Shown here: in pieces, positions 30,070-39,046 of the stretch
Layout of the letters: the number at the start of each line of letters is the position of its first letter
Position numbering within the stretch: the first letter of the stretch is position 1
NCBI GenBank assembly: GCA_903840435.1
Contig: CAIMFV010000051.1
Coordinates: 62,001 to 126,000 of the forward strand
Direction: 5' to 3'
Length of the DNA stretch: 64,000 bases
Source of the DNA: an uncultured Caulobacterales bacterium
Lineage (GTDB): Bacteria > Pseudomonadota > Alphaproteobacteria > Caulobacterales > Caulobacteraceae
Made by a program: the position numbers and the translations under genes
Notes under the pieces: generated by a model
What the model saw: the letters and a program-made list of their open reading frames with translations, nothing else
Databases searched by the model: none
Told to the model about the DNA's origin: nothing

Positions 30070-30483
30070 TCAGCTGATCTCGGCGATGTAACGTCGCGCC
30101 AGCATTTCCACGGTTGCAGAGCGCGTGATGCGCAAGCGCTCCGCCGCCGCGTCGATCGCCGCCAAGACGCCGGAATCAAGTGAGAGGTTGGCTTTAACCG
30201 GACGAGCAAGGTCTTCGATCAAGGCGACGCTAGCCAGGGACGCCGCATGGGCCAAGGCTTCGCGGACGTCAGGTTCATCCTGCCGTAACCGCTCCATGGA
30301 GCGGGGAGCGGGCACAGCCTCGCCGTGGGCACGCGCCGTTTCCACAAAATCCCTTAGCGCTTCTGTCGCATTGACCAAGGCTTCATCCATGGTTGTTCCC
30401 ATGGCGGTGCAGCCGGGAAGGTCGGGAAAAACCGCGCCAAACGCGCCTGGCTCTCCGTCGATTAAAGCAATGTAGCGTGTCAT
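30070..30483 (-). CDS. hicB: HicB-family antitoxin
   Basis: 137 residues from the ATG at 30483. The N-terminal half is the partial RNase-H-like HicB fold (GAFGAVFPDLPGCTAMGTTMDEAL). The C-terminal 45 residues (LSLDSGVLAAIDAAAERLRI, then TRSATVEMLARRYI) are a ribbon-helix-helix DNA-binding domain, so the protein can neutralise HicA and autoregulate. It is encoded after hicA with a 71-base gap, a little longer than the usual tight spacing. Confidence 0.85.
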   Translation of the reverse strand: MTRYIALIDGEPGAFGAVFPDLPGCTAMGTTMDEALVNATEALRDFVETARAHGEAVPAPRSMERLRQDEPDVREALAHAASLASVALIEDLARPVKANLSLDSGVLAAIDAAAERLRITRSATVEMLARRYIAEIS

Positions 30484-30554
30484 GCCTGAAGTCCTGGTTT
30501 TGGGGTCTCGGGTTTCAATCCTGTGGATTTGGCTGTCTCCGGGGGCAATGCGGC

Positions 30555-30746
30555 TTAGATCCAACCCGCCGCCTTATGGATGCTTCGCGCCACGCCTTCG
30601 GTCAGCGTTCGGTGCCTTGGGACCATGATTGTCCCGGACTTCGTCGCATGGCGAAACTTGTCGTGTTTGGCCCCGCCGACATTTTGCCAGCCTTCCTGTT
30701 CCAGACGTCGTAGGAGGGTCAAAGTATTCGTTTCGATCTTTGCCAT
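30555..30746 (-). CDS. hicA: HicA-family mRNA interferase toxin
   Basis: 63 residues from the ATG at 30746; an ATG at 30776 adds ten residues, but the shorter form matches the family start (MAKIETNTLTLLRRLEQEGW). The double-stranded-RNA-binding-like fold has GGAKHDKFRH with the catalytic histidine, then IMVPRHRTLTEGVARSI. HicA cleaves mRNA in a translation-independent way. The pair sits between a cytochrome b561-YceI gene and an LLM monooxygenase. Confidence 0.8.
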   Translation of the reverse strand: MAKIETNTLTLLRRLEQEGWQNVGGAKHDKFRHATKSGTIMVPRHRTLTEGVARSIHKAAGWI

Positions 30747-30871
30747 TCGTTCGCTCTGACTATTTTTATGCGCCATTTTGGCCGAGCCGCCAAGGGCTGA
30801 GGCGTAAAATAATGCGCAAATCTGATGAGAGGTTTGGCGCTACCTCATCCTCCTCCCCATACAAGCGGCGA

Positions 30872-30889
30872 GTTCGACACATGTTGAAC
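30872..30889. promoter_or_regulatory. near-perfect inverted repeat upstream of the LLM gene
   Basis: GTTCGACACATGTTGAAC has 18 bases with a single mismatched pair. It lies about 100 bases before the LLM-type monooxygenase and about 125 bases upstream of hicA on the other strand, in a 241-base gap. It may be an operator for either; HicB is one candidate binder. Nothing else convincing is seen in this gap. Confidence 0.3.
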
Positions 30890-30987
30890 CCGAATTTTGC
30901 CCTCCGGGCTAGACGTCTCGCCGTTCCTTCGATTGAGTGCGACCTTAAGACCGCGCACATACGCGAGTTCATCTTGGGAGTGACGCC

Positions 30988-32184
30988 ATGACGCGCAAGC
31001 TGAAGTTTGGGGCCTTTATCGCGCCCTTTCACCCCTTGGGCGAAAACCCCACCCTGGCGCTGGAACGCGATCTGGAGTTGGTCGCTTGGATGGACCAGCT
31101 TGGCTATGACGAGGCCTGGATCGGTGAGCACCATTCGGCAGGCTATGAATTGATCGCCAGCCCGGAGGTGTTTATCGCCTTTGCCGCCGAACGCACACGC
31201 CATATTCGGCTCGGCACGGGCGTGGCCTCCTTGCCTTATCACCACCCTTTGATGTTGGCCGACCGGATGAACCAACTCGACCACATGACCCGAGGGCGGG
31301 TGATGTTTGGCGTCGGTCCCGGCGCTTTGCCTTCCGATGCGCATATGATGGGCATTCCGGTCGCCAGCCAGCGGGATCGCATGGACGAAGCGCTCGAGGT
31401 TCTGGCAAGGCTCCTCGCAGGCGAAACCGTCACCCACAAAACCGACTGGTTTGAATTGCGTGACGCGCGGCTGCAAATGACGCCCTTTACACGCCCACAC
31501 ATTGAGATCGCGGTGGCGAGCCAAGTGTCGCCGACCGGTGCACGGGCGGCCGGACGGCACGGCTTTGGCCTCCTTTCGGTCGGCGCGACCCAGACCGGCG
31601 GCTTCAATGCCTTGAAATCAAATTGGGCCATTGCCGAAGCCATAGCCGCCGAAAACGGGAAGGTGATGGACCGCAACAGCTGGCGCCTCGTTGGGCCGGT
31701 CCATATTGCCGAGACGCGGGAGAAGGCCCGCGAAAATGTGCGGTTTGGCTTGGAAAAATGGCTCTACTATTTCCAAGAAGTGGCCGCCTTGCCCTTGGCG
31801 CCTGCCGATGGCGGCGATCCTGTCGATGCGCTCATCGCCTCGGGCCTCGCTGTGATCGGCACACCCGACGACGCCATTGCACAGATTACCCGGCTCGAAG
31901 CTCAGTCCGGCGGTTTTGGCGCCTTTTTGCAGATGGCGCACAATTGGGCTGATTTTGCTGAGACCAAGCGCTCTTATGAATTGATGGCGCGCTATGTGTT
32001 TCCGAAATTCCAAGGCTCCAACACCAACCGTGACGCCTCTCTGGAATGGGCGCGGTCAAATCGTGACACCTTTATGGGGGAAGCCCGCATGGCTGTTGGC
32101 ACCCGGGTCGCGCAACATATTCAAGAAAAAGGCATCAATGACATTGCGCCGGAAATTCTACAGGCCATGGGAATAAAGGCGTAA
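30988..32184 (+). CDS. LLM-class flavin-dependent monooxygenase
   Basis: 398 residues. Bacterial luciferase-like TIM barrel using reduced flavin. The N-terminus KLKFGAFIAPFHPLGENPT, then EAWIGEHHSAG, then HHPLMLADRMNQLDHMTRGR is typical of the limonene-monooxygenase/LimB-like branch. Such enzymes hydroxylate or ring-oxidise terpenoids and other small substrates using FMNH2 supplied by a separate reductase. No reductase is adjacent. The ribosome site is GGGAG. Substrate not inferable. Confidence 0.88.
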   Translation: MTRKLKFGAFIAPFHPLGENPTLALERDLELVAWMDQLGYDEAWIGEHHSAGYELIASPEVFIAFAAERTRHIRLGTGVASLPYHHPLMLADRMNQLDHMTRGRVMFGVGPGALPSDAHMMGIPVASQRDRMDEALEVLARLLAGETVTHKTDWFELRDARLQMTPFTRPHIEIAVASQVSPTGARAAGRHGFGLLSVGATQTGGFNALKSNWAIAEAIAAENGKVMDRNSWRLVGPVHIAETREKARENVRFGLEKWLYYFQEVAALPLAPADGGDPVDALIASGLAVIGTPDDAIAQITRLEAQSGGFGAFLQMAHNWADFAETKRSYELMARYVFPKFQGSNTNRDASLEWARSNRDTFMGEARMAVGTRVAQHIQEKGINDIAPEILQAMGIKA

Positions 32185-32206
32185 GGCGGGAACCGAATTT
32201 TGCCGG

Positions 32207-32281
32207 GGTGCCTGGAGAATTTTCCCAGACACCCTAAGCCAGACACCCCCCAGTTCTGCTCCCTTCCCAACGAAGGTTGGG
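32207..32281. terminator. two stem-loops between convergent stops
   Basis: GGTGCCTGG at 32207 pairs with CCCAGACACC at 32224 (one mismatch), and CCCAAC at 32266 pairs with GTTGGG at 32276. They lie in the 138-base gap between the convergent LLM and nitronate monooxygenase genes, the place for a bidirectional terminator. Neither has a strong T-run. Confidence 0.35.
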
Positions 32282-32322
32282 GAAGAAATAAGCCTATTTT
32301 AGAAGGAGTTAGCTGGGAATTT

Positions 32323-33294
32323 TTACAGCATTCCTCCCAGGCGAGACCGGATGATGCTCTCCGCTTCGGCCATGGTGCGGCTGACCAATTCGGCGACGGT
32401 TGGAATGTCGTGGATCAGGCCTGCCACCATGCCACAGGACCAGGCGCCTGCATCCATGTCGCCATCTTTCATGATTTTTGGATAAACCCCTGCGACTTCA
32501 TTGAAAATATCTTCAAACTTGATGTTGCCTCCGAGGTCCTTTTCCTTCTGCAATAGCCGCTCGACCCCTGCATTGACCAAGACCCGCTCGGTATTGCGTA
32601 AGGGTCGCATGACAAGGCGGGTGTCGAGTTCCGTCGCTGCGACAATCGCCTGTTTGACGTTCTCGTGCACAGGCGCCTCTTGGGTGGCGATAAAGCGGGT
32701 GCCCATATTGATGCCGTCCGCTCCTAAGGCCAAAGCGGCCACGAGAGAGCGACCGTCCGCCATTCCGCCTGAGGCAAGAAAGGGGATCTTCAAGCTCTCG
32801 GCCGCGCGGGGCAAGAGGATGAAGTTCGGGACATCGTCTTCGCCCGGGTGACCGCCGCACTCAAAGCCATCGACACTGACCGCATCACAGCCAATGGCTT
32901 CAGCCTTCAAGGCATGGCGAACAGCGGTGCACTTATGGATGACCTTAATGCCAGCCTCTTTGAGTGCTGGCAGCCATTTTTGCGGGTTGTTGCCGGCGGT
33001 CTCGACCACCTTTACGCCGCCCTCGACCACGGCGCGGATATAGCCTGGATAGTCGGGCGGGGTGACGGAGGGCAGGAAGGTGATGTTGACGCCAAAGGGC
33101 TTGTCGGTCAGGGCGCGACACTTGGCAATTTCCCTTGCTAGGTCTTCCGGCGTGCGCTGGGTCAGGCCGGTGATGACGCCAATCCCTCCAGCATTCGAGA
33201 CGGCGGCCGCCAACTCCGCAAAGCCGACATAGTGCATCCCGCCCTGCATGATGGGATGTTCGATACCAAACAGTTCGGTAATGCGGGTCCTCAC
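32323..33294 (-). CDS. nitronate monooxygenase-family flavoprotein
   Basis: 323 residues starting at a GTG preceded by GAGGGAGAG. TIM-barrel FMN enzyme of the 2-nitropropane dioxygenase family: PIMQGGMHYVGFAELAAAVS at the N-terminus, KPFGVNITFLPS, IHKCTAVRHALKAE, DGFECGGHPGEDDV and the phosphate-binding LASGGMADGRSLVAAL. The family includes true nitronate monooxygenases and NADH:quinone reductases such as Pseudomonas PA1024; the GFECGGHPG pattern is found in both and does not settle which. Confidence 0.85.
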   Translation of the reverse strand: MRTRITELFGIEHPIMQGGMHYVGFAELAAAVSNAGGIGVITGLTQRTPEDLAREIAKCRALTDKPFGVNITFLPSVTPPDYPGYIRAVVEGGVKVVETAGNNPQKWLPALKEAGIKVIHKCTAVRHALKAEAIGCDAVSVDGFECGGHPGEDDVPNFILLPRAAESLKIPFLASGGMADGRSLVAALALGADGINMGTRFIATQEAPVHENVKQAIVAATELDTRLVMRPLRNTERVLVNAGVERLLQKEKDLGGNIKFEDIFNEVAGVYPKIMKDGDMDAGAWSCGMVAGLIHDIPTVAELVSRTMAEAESIIRSRLGGML

Positions 33295-33468
33295 GCGTCT
33301 CTCCCTCGTCTCGGGCCCGGGCTCAAGATCCGGCGCTCCCCTTGTCTTTCGCCATCATAGGCATGCGGGCGGGCGAGGGGCAATGGCGGGGCTCGGCTTG
33401 TGTGTCCGCTACCTTGCCTCTAGTGTCGCCGACCTGACGACCAGACAGTTATTGGAGCGGTGGAAGCG

Positions 33469-34224
33469 ATGCGGCGTTTGACGCGACGGGCAACGATGGG
33501 GCGGGGTTTGGCCGCCGCAGCAGCTCTCCTTGTGAGCGGCCAAGTTTTCGCCGATCCGGCGCCAGCGGTGGCGACCAAGGTGGAGGAGCCCGCCTATGAC
33601 GGCGGTCAAAACGTTTTTTATAGTCCCTGCGGCCAACCCTTTCGCGGCCTGATGTCGGACCCCTATGTTTCGGCCATCTGGTTCGGCAAGGCGGATTTAA
33701 ATGGTGACGGCCGCTTGGATCGCATCGAGTTTCGCGCTGATTTTGAGAGATTTTTCAAAGTTCTCGACGTGAATCATGATGGAATCGTGAGCGCAGCTGA
33801 AGTCACCTATTATGAGCGTGTCATCGCGCCGGAGATCATCGGCGTTCTCTATAAGGTCAATACATCTCGCATCGAACCTCGATGGCACGGGCAGGAATCG
33901 GCAGGGCTGCATACGGTCGCCCTGCAAATTGACCCGGGCGGCGGTCAGCCAGATAGCAGTTCACCCAAACAGCGTTTGGACGAGTCACACACGGGCGCAT
34001 CCTTCTACAGCTTCTTTGATATTCCAGAGCCGGTGGCCTCGGCGGATTTTAATTTTAATGGCCTGATTACAAAGCCAAATTTCCTCAAGCTCGCCGATAT
34101 TCGCTTCGATGCCCTCGATGTAGAACAAAGGGGCTATCTGGTCTTGAATGATCTACCAAAGACCGGCGCTCAAAAGGTCGTGGAAAGGGCCCCGCACAAG
34201 GCGAAGCGAAAGGTCAAGGCATGA
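33469..34224 (+). CDS. secreted EF-hand protein
   Basis: 251 residues from the ATG at 33469; a GTG at 33460 is too close to the ribosome site. A twin-arginine-rich N-terminus (MRRLTRRATMGRGLAAAAAL) ending in VFADPA looks like a signal peptide. Two canonical EF-hand loops, DLNGDGRLDRIEF near 75 and DVNHDGIVSAAEV near 98, are followed by a degenerate third (DFNFNGLITKPNF). Probably a periplasmic calcium-binding protein. The stop overlaps the DDAH gene start by ATGA, so the two are coupled, though no functional link is known. Confidence 0.85.
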   Translation: MRRLTRRATMGRGLAAAAALLVSGQVFADPAPAVATKVEEPAYDGGQNVFYSPCGQPFRGLMSDPYVSAIWFGKADLNGDGRLDRIEFRADFERFFKVLDVNHDGIVSAAEVTYYERVIAPEIIGVLYKVNTSRIEPRWHGQESAGLHTVALQIDPGGGQPDSSSPKQRLDESHTGASFYSFFDIPEPVASADFNFNGLITKPNFLKLADIRFDALDVEQRGYLVLNDLPKTGAQKVVERAPHKAKRKVKA

Positions 34225-35000
34225 CCACCCATTTCACCCGCGCCATCGCCCGCCGCCCCGGCGACAGCTATCTGCAGGGACTGACCACATCGAATGAAGG
34301 ACCGCCAAATCTCGCTAAAGCGATCCTGCAACATAATATCTATGTGCAAACGCTTGAAGATTTGGGCCTTTCCGTCACTGTTCTCGCAGCTAACGATGCC
34401 TTCCCCGACAGCGTCTTTGTCGAAGATACCGCTATCCTGACCCCGGAAATCACCGTGCTGACCCGCCCAGGCGCTGTCAGTCGTCGCGATGAAACTGTGT
34501 CGATTAAGGCCGCGTTGTTGGATCGTTTCGACGCCATCACGGAAATTGTCGCGCCGGGAACCGTCGATGGCGGTGATATCTGCGAAACTGACAGTAAGGT
34601 TCTGATCGGATTATCAAATCGGACCAATCTTGAAGGTGCGATGCAACTGAAATTGGCGCTTGAGACGGTTGGACGTCCGGCGGAGATTGTCGATATCCGT
34701 TCGGTTCCGGGGCTTTTGCACCTCAAGACCGGCATCAGCTATCTCGGTGCCGGTCGGATGGCGGTGATGGAAGCTCTGGCATCGCTTTCTTGGCTTGCCG
34801 ATTTTGATCGGGTCTTGGTTCCGACGTCTGAATCCTATGCTGCCAACTGCATCGCTGTGAACGGATCGGTGATTATGGCGGAAGGCTATCCACGATTTTT
34901 TGAGACGCTTGACCGCCTGGGTCTGAAACCCATTCCCTTGGACGTGTCGGAGTATCGCAAAATGGACGGCGGGTTGAGTTGCCTGTCCTTGCGGTTTTAG
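34221..35000 (+). CDS. ddaH: dimethylargininase (DDAH)-like amidinotransferase-fold enzyme
   Basis: 259 residues, similar to Pseudomonas DDAH (254). It hydrolyses methylated arginines to citrulline and methylamines. The pentein fold has FPDSVFVEDTAIL and VDGGDICETD loops (substrate-binding acidic residues), histidine H167 in LLHLKTGISYLG and the nucleophilic cysteine C254 five residues from the end in SCLSLRF. Start overlaps the EF-hand gene. Could also be another guanidino-group hydrolase. Confidence 0.88.
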   Translation: MTTHFTRAIARRPGDSYLQGLTTSNEGPPNLAKAILQHNIYVQTLEDLGLSVTVLAANDAFPDSVFVEDTAILTPEITVLTRPGAVSRRDETVSIKAALLDRFDAITEIVAPGTVDGGDICETDSKVLIGLSNRTNLEGAMQLKLALETVGRPAEIVDIRSVPGLLHLKTGISYLGAGRMAVMEALASLSWLADFDRVLVPTSESYAANCIAVNGSVIMAEGYPRFFETLDRLGLKPIPLDVSEYRKMDGGLSCLSLRF

Positions 35001-35027
35001 CGTCCTCCACACACAGGAGACGTCGTC

Positions 35028-36065
35028 ATGAAGGCCCTGCGCTATTTTGGTCCGCGCGACATTCGCTGCGAATCCATGGACGACCCAAGGCTGGAGAGCG
35101 ACCGCGACGCCATTATTAAGGTCGATCGCTGCGGCATTTGTGGCTCCGACCTGCATATCTATCATGGCCAGGGCTTTTCAGAGGATATTGGCTTTTGCGT
35201 CGGCCACGAAGCGGTTGGCGAAGTGGTGGAGACCGGTCGCGGCGTGCACGGCTTGCGGGTCGGCGATAAGGTGATGATCTCGGCGGCGGTGGGCTGTGGG
35301 GCCTGTCCATCCTGCCTTGCCGGCAATGTCGCCAATTGCGAGGTGGGGGGCGGGGCCTGCTATGGGCTAAGCGCCCGATTGCAGGGATGTCAGGCCGAAG
35401 CCGTGCGTGTTCCGGCCGCTGACATTAATGCACGCAAAATCCCAGAAGGGCTCAGCCTCGACCAAGCTCTGATGCTGACCGATAGTCTCGCCACGGCCTG
35501 GTTTGGCTGTCGTAATGCCGATATCGCGCCCGGTCGCAGTGTCGCGATTGTTGGCCTTGGCCCCATTGGATTGATGGCGGTCGAATGTGCCAAGCTGATG
35601 GGCGCCTCCCTCATCTATGGCATTGATCCTGTCGCTTCACGCCGGAACTTGGCTGCGGAACTCGGCGCGGTCCCGCTTGATCCTTTGACGGCACTAGACA
35701 CTGTGAAGGAAGCGACCCAGGGCCGGATGGTCGATAGTGTGGTGGAGGCAGTGGGCTCGGATCCCGCCATCCACCTTGCCTTGCGCCTAGCCCGGCGTCG
35801 CGGTGCTGTGTCGGTAATTGGCGTCAATCAGGACAAGCGCTTCGATTTTCCGATGGGGCGCGCCTTTGGCATGGGCCTGACCTTTCGGATTGGCACCTGT
35901 TCGGTGCCAGAAGAATGGCCTGCGCTCATTCCACTGATTCAATCGGGTCGTCTGCGTCCCGAACGCTTTATCAGCCACACCATGGCCTTGACCGAGGGCG
36001 AAGCGGCCTATGCGCTGTTCGACGCCCGCGCCGATGGGGCATTGAAGATGGTCTTGCAGCCCTAG
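35028..36065 (+). CDS. zinc-dependent alcohol dehydrogenase
   Basis: 345 residues, MDR superfamily. The catalytic zinc site is in CGICGSDLHIYHG (C38) with GHEAVGEVVETG (H60, E61). The structural zinc site CGACPSCLAGNVANC has all four cysteines. The Rossmann motif VAIVGLGPIGLMAVECA near 165 binds NAD(P). The preferred substrate is unknown; relatives act on alcohols, formaldehyde or sugar alcohols. 27 bases after ddaH and in the same direction, so perhaps one transcript. An AGGAGA ribosome site precedes the ATG. Confidence 0.9.
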   Translation: MKALRYFGPRDIRCESMDDPRLESDRDAIIKVDRCGICGSDLHIYHGQGFSEDIGFCVGHEAVGEVVETGRGVHGLRVGDKVMISAAVGCGACPSCLAGNVANCEVGGGACYGLSARLQGCQAEAVRVPAADINARKIPEGLSLDQALMLTDSLATAWFGCRNADIAPGRSVAIVGLGPIGLMAVECAKLMGASLIYGIDPVASRRNLAAELGAVPLDPLTALDTVKEATQGRMVDSVVEAVGSDPAIHLALRLARRRGAVSVIGVNQDKRFDFPMGRAFGMGLTFRIGTCSVPEEWPALIPLIQSGRLRPERFISHTMALTEGEAAYALFDARADGALKMVLQP

Positions 36066-36087
36066 GTCCTGGATCCTCGGGGAAAGA

Positions 36088-37428
36088 CTAATCACCCGGT
36101 TTCGGGGGGCTGAAATCACCTGCAGGGCCGGGAAAAACCACTGGGCTCTCATAGCCGTCGGGCGAGACGGACTGTACGCCAAACGCCCAATCGTCGATCA
36201 CTGTGTGGGGGAGGTCGAGGTGGTCACGGGCGACAGCGGGGTAGGCCTCACCCCACCTCGGTGCTGTCGTGTCGCGCTTGCGCACAACATAGCCGGTCGC
36301 ATCAGGAACCGGCGTCCAACTGAGGTGGGTGTCGGCGCTGACCGCGCCACTGACTTGCACCCCGGTTGGTGGCGCGGGCGCCTTGGCGAGGGCGGCGAGC
36401 GTGATCAGATCAAGGCGGGTGACATTGGCAAGATAGGCAAGATCAACGCCCTCCAATCGATCGCCGAAGTCCACACCATTTTCGACCCGCAGATCCTGGT
36501 GCTGACGCCGATAGTTTTCGGCTGCTTCGGTCACCCGCACCGCCGGAAAGCCCGCCGCCTGCATGGGGAGTTGATCGCCGCCTCGGCCAAAACGATCAGC
36601 GCGATAGATCATCTTGACGCTGAACGGGGCCAGATATTGATCTGCCAAATCAGCCATATAGCGCGATAGGTTGCGAGACGGGCTATCGAGCTCACCGCCA
36701 TTTAAGCGCCGCTTTTCGGCCTCGACGGCGGTTTCGGTGGCGCGGACACCTTCGGAAAACACCCGCACGAGATCACGAACCCGTTCGCCGCCCTGGCCTT
36801 CGGAATTGCCGATGATGTCGTTATTCAGGTCGGCCTCGACCCGCCAGCCCTGAGCGCGCGCGAAATCTGCCAAGACCTTGCCTCCTAACAGGCCCTGCTC
36901 TTCGCCAGATAAGACTGCATAGACAAGGGTGGCGCGAAAATGGTGTTTGGACAGCACCCGCGCGGCTTCCAAGACAGCGGCGACGCCCGAGCCATCATCA
37001 TTCGCGCCCGGCGCGTCCGAGGTGGCGTTCATGATGTCCGTGACCCGGCTATCAATATGTGCCGCAATGATCACAACGCGATCCGGGTCGCCATCGCCCT
37101 TTTGAATGGCAATCACGTCCTGCACGAGGCTAGGCTGAGGAACCCTCGCATTGGTAAAGCTTTGCTGCGGAGTCTCGATGCGGATGCATCCGCCGCAAGC
37201 CGCTGAAAGGACCTGAAAGCGGCCCGCCGCCCAGCGCCGCGCCGCCCCAATGCCGCGCGTCTCGGATGTCGTGTCGGACAGGGTGTGGCGGGTGCCAAAG
37301 CCCACCAGATGCGCCAAGCTGTCGTGCAAGGCCTCTTTGGAGACCGCTGCGGCAATGTCGCGAAGTTCGGCATGGTCGGCGGCGGGCGCAGCCGTCGCCA
37401 AAGCTGCGCTGATCCAAAAAGCGATCAT
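36088..37428 (-). CDS. M28-family zinc aminopeptidase with C-terminal FnIII-like domain
   Basis: 446 residues. An N-terminal signal peptide (MIAFWISAALATAAPA) directs export. The di-zinc site is seen as VIIAAHIDSR (His), PGANDDGSGVAAV (bridging Asp) and YAVLSGEEQGL (Glu pair, catalytic base and ligand). Residues about 345-440 (PPTGVQVSG, then HLSWTPVPDATGYVV) form a fibronectin type III-like domain, frequent in extracellular hydrolases. Probably a periplasmic or secreted aminopeptidase. Its start lies 10 bases after the stop of the ligase upstream, so they may be cotranscribed. Confidence 0.9.
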   Translation of the reverse strand: MIAFWISAALATAAPAADHAELRDIAAAVSKEALHDSLAHLVGFGTRHTLSDTTSETRGIGAARRWAAGRFQVLSAACGGCIRIETPQQSFTNARVPQPSLVQDVIAIQKGDGDPDRVVIIAAHIDSRVTDIMNATSDAPGANDDGSGVAAVLEAARVLSKHHFRATLVYAVLSGEEQGLLGGKVLADFARAQGWRVEADLNNDIIGNSEGQGGERVRDLVRVFSEGVRATETAVEAEKRRLNGGELDSPSRNLSRYMADLADQYLAPFSVKMIYRADRFGRGGDQLPMQAAGFPAVRVTEAAENYRRQHQDLRVENGVDFGDRLEGVDLAYLANVTRLDLITLAALAKAPAPPTGVQVSGAVSADTHLSWTPVPDATGYVVRKRDTTAPRWGEAYPAVARDHLDLPHTVIDDWAFGVQSVSPDGYESPVVFPGPAGDFSPPKPGD

Positions 37429-37438
37429 GGCTAAACCT

Positions 37439-39034
37439 TCACCCTTCCGCCGTCGCGATGTTTAAGGCCGTCTTATAGTCCGCCTTGCCGTTTGGGGCCC
37501 GCAGGCTGCTCGACGTCGCGACTAAGCGCTTGGGGGACTTATAGGCGGCCAAATGCTGACGGACATGATCGATCAGGCCCCGCTCGTCGAGCTGGGCTTT
37601 GTCACGCAGGCGGACAACCCCGGTCACCGATTGTCCCCATTTGGGGTGGGGGACCCCGACCACGAGCGCATCTTCAATGTCGGGATGGGTTTTAAGCGCT
37701 TCTTCCACCTCTTCGGGGAAGACCTTTTCGCCCGCCGTATTGATACAGGCACTGCCGCGACCGAGCAGGGTGAGCGAACCATCGGCTTCAACCCGGCACC
37801 AGTCTCCAGGAATGGCGTAGCGGACCCCGTCAATCTGGCGAAAGGTGCGCGCGGTCTTTTCAGCGTCCTTATAGTAGCCGACAGGGATGGGCGGCGCGAC
37901 GGCCACCAATCCCGACTGACCTGAGCCTGGCAGCACAGGGCGGTCCTGTTCGTCAAAGACCCTGGCCCGACCGCCGAGCGCGAACTGCGCAGTCGGGGTT
38001 TCTCCCGCCGCCGTCATGATCGAGGTGCCAAGTCCGAGCGCTTCCGACGAGGAGAAGGCGTCTGCGAGGATCGCGTTCGGCATGTGGCGCAGCAAGGTGC
38101 GCTTGACATCAAGGCTCCACATGACGCCTGACGAGGTGATCCGCTCGAGGCTCGAGACATCATAGCGCTGCGGCGCCTGATCGAGTGCGTCGGCCAGGGG
38201 CCTTGCAAACGGGTCGCCCACCAAGGTGAGATTGACGGGGCGATGGGTGTGGATCGCTGTCAACAGCTCCTCAACATCATAATGCAGTTGGGTGAGGGTG
38301 ATCACCGCTCCCCCTGTCAACATGGCCGCCATGGCGGTCAAAAGGCCTGTGCCATGCATAAGGGGCGGTGCGATCAGAGAAGCCCCCGCCGGACCTAGGG
38401 CCTGGGTGGCTTCCACCAAGGCCTCCAAGGTTTCAGGCACAGGCCCCAACAGTCTTTGGGCGGCAAGCGTCACCTCTCGCATGTCGGTATGGGTCCACAT
38501 GACACCCTTGGGCATGCCCGTCGTGCCACCGGTATAGATAAACAGGAGGTCATCCGGCGCGCGGATAATCTTTAGTGGCGTGCCATCACCGCTGTTGGCC
38601 AGGGCTTCAAAGCTTTCGGCAAAGTCAGTGCCGTCGCCTACCTCGACAAACAGTTTAACCTTGGTCAGCCGTGCCCGAATGGCGATAATCGCATCACGAA
38701 ATTCTTGACCATAGACCACGACCGCTGCGTCTGAATTGTCGAAAATGTAGAAGACCTCATCAGGCGTGTAGCGGTAATTGACATTGACGTGGGTGAGGCG
38801 CGCCTTGAAGGCGGCGCTTAGGGTTTCGCAATATTCGGGCCGGTTGTGCATATAGAAAGCGATCTTGTCGCCGGTCACGGCGCCGCGCGCTAAAAAGGCC
38901 TTGGCCAGATTATTCGACCGCCGGGTTGCCTCCGCCCGCCTGATCACCCGCGCCCCGTGGATATAGGCCGGGCTATCTGGCGGAAGGATATTTTCGAGCG
39001 CGTCTAAAATGTCACCAAAATTCCACGCGGCCAT
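37439..39034 (-). CDS. acyl-CoA synthetase (FadD-like)
   Basis: 531 residues from the ATG at 39034; an ATG at 39046 also exists directly after the dehydrogenase stop. AMP-binding motifs: LLFIYTGGTTGMPKGVMWTH near 175, the LADAFSSSEALGLG region near 335 and the C-terminal GRGSACINTAGEKVFPEEVE, then PNGKADYKTAL. The YCETLSAAFKARLTHVNVNYRY start resembles ligases of the FadD17/FadD19 type that activate branched or steroid side chains. It sits directly after two acyl-CoA dehydrogenase genes, supporting an operon for a specific acyl-CoA degradation. Confidence 0.9.
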   Translation of the reverse strand: MAAWNFGDILDALENILPPDSPAYIHGARVIRRAEATRRSNNLAKAFLARGAVTGDKIAFYMHNRPEYCETLSAAFKARLTHVNVNYRYTPDEVFYIFDNSDAAVVVYGQEFRDAIIAIRARLTKVKLFVEVGDGTDFAESFEALANSGDGTPLKIIRAPDDLLFIYTGGTTGMPKGVMWTHTDMREVTLAAQRLLGPVPETLEALVEATQALGPAGASLIAPPLMHGTGLLTAMAAMLTGGAVITLTQLHYDVEELLTAIHTHRPVNLTLVGDPFARPLADALDQAPQRYDVSSLERITSSGVMWSLDVKRTLLRHMPNAILADAFSSSEALGLGTSIMTAAGETPTAQFALGGRARVFDEQDRPVLPGSGQSGLVAVAPPIPVGYYKDAEKTARTFRQIDGVRYAIPGDWCRVEADGSLTLLGRGSACINTAGEKVFPEEVEEALKTHPDIEDALVVGVPHPKWGQSVTGVVRLRDKAQLDERGLIDHVRQHLAAYKSPKRLVATSSSLRAPNGKADYKTALNIATAEG

Positions 39035-39046
39035 GGAGCCTCTCAT

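Noticed and set aside
38266-38275. CGCTGTCA half-site like the LacI operator
   Set aside because: Lies inside the acyl-CoA synthetase gene and has no second arm.
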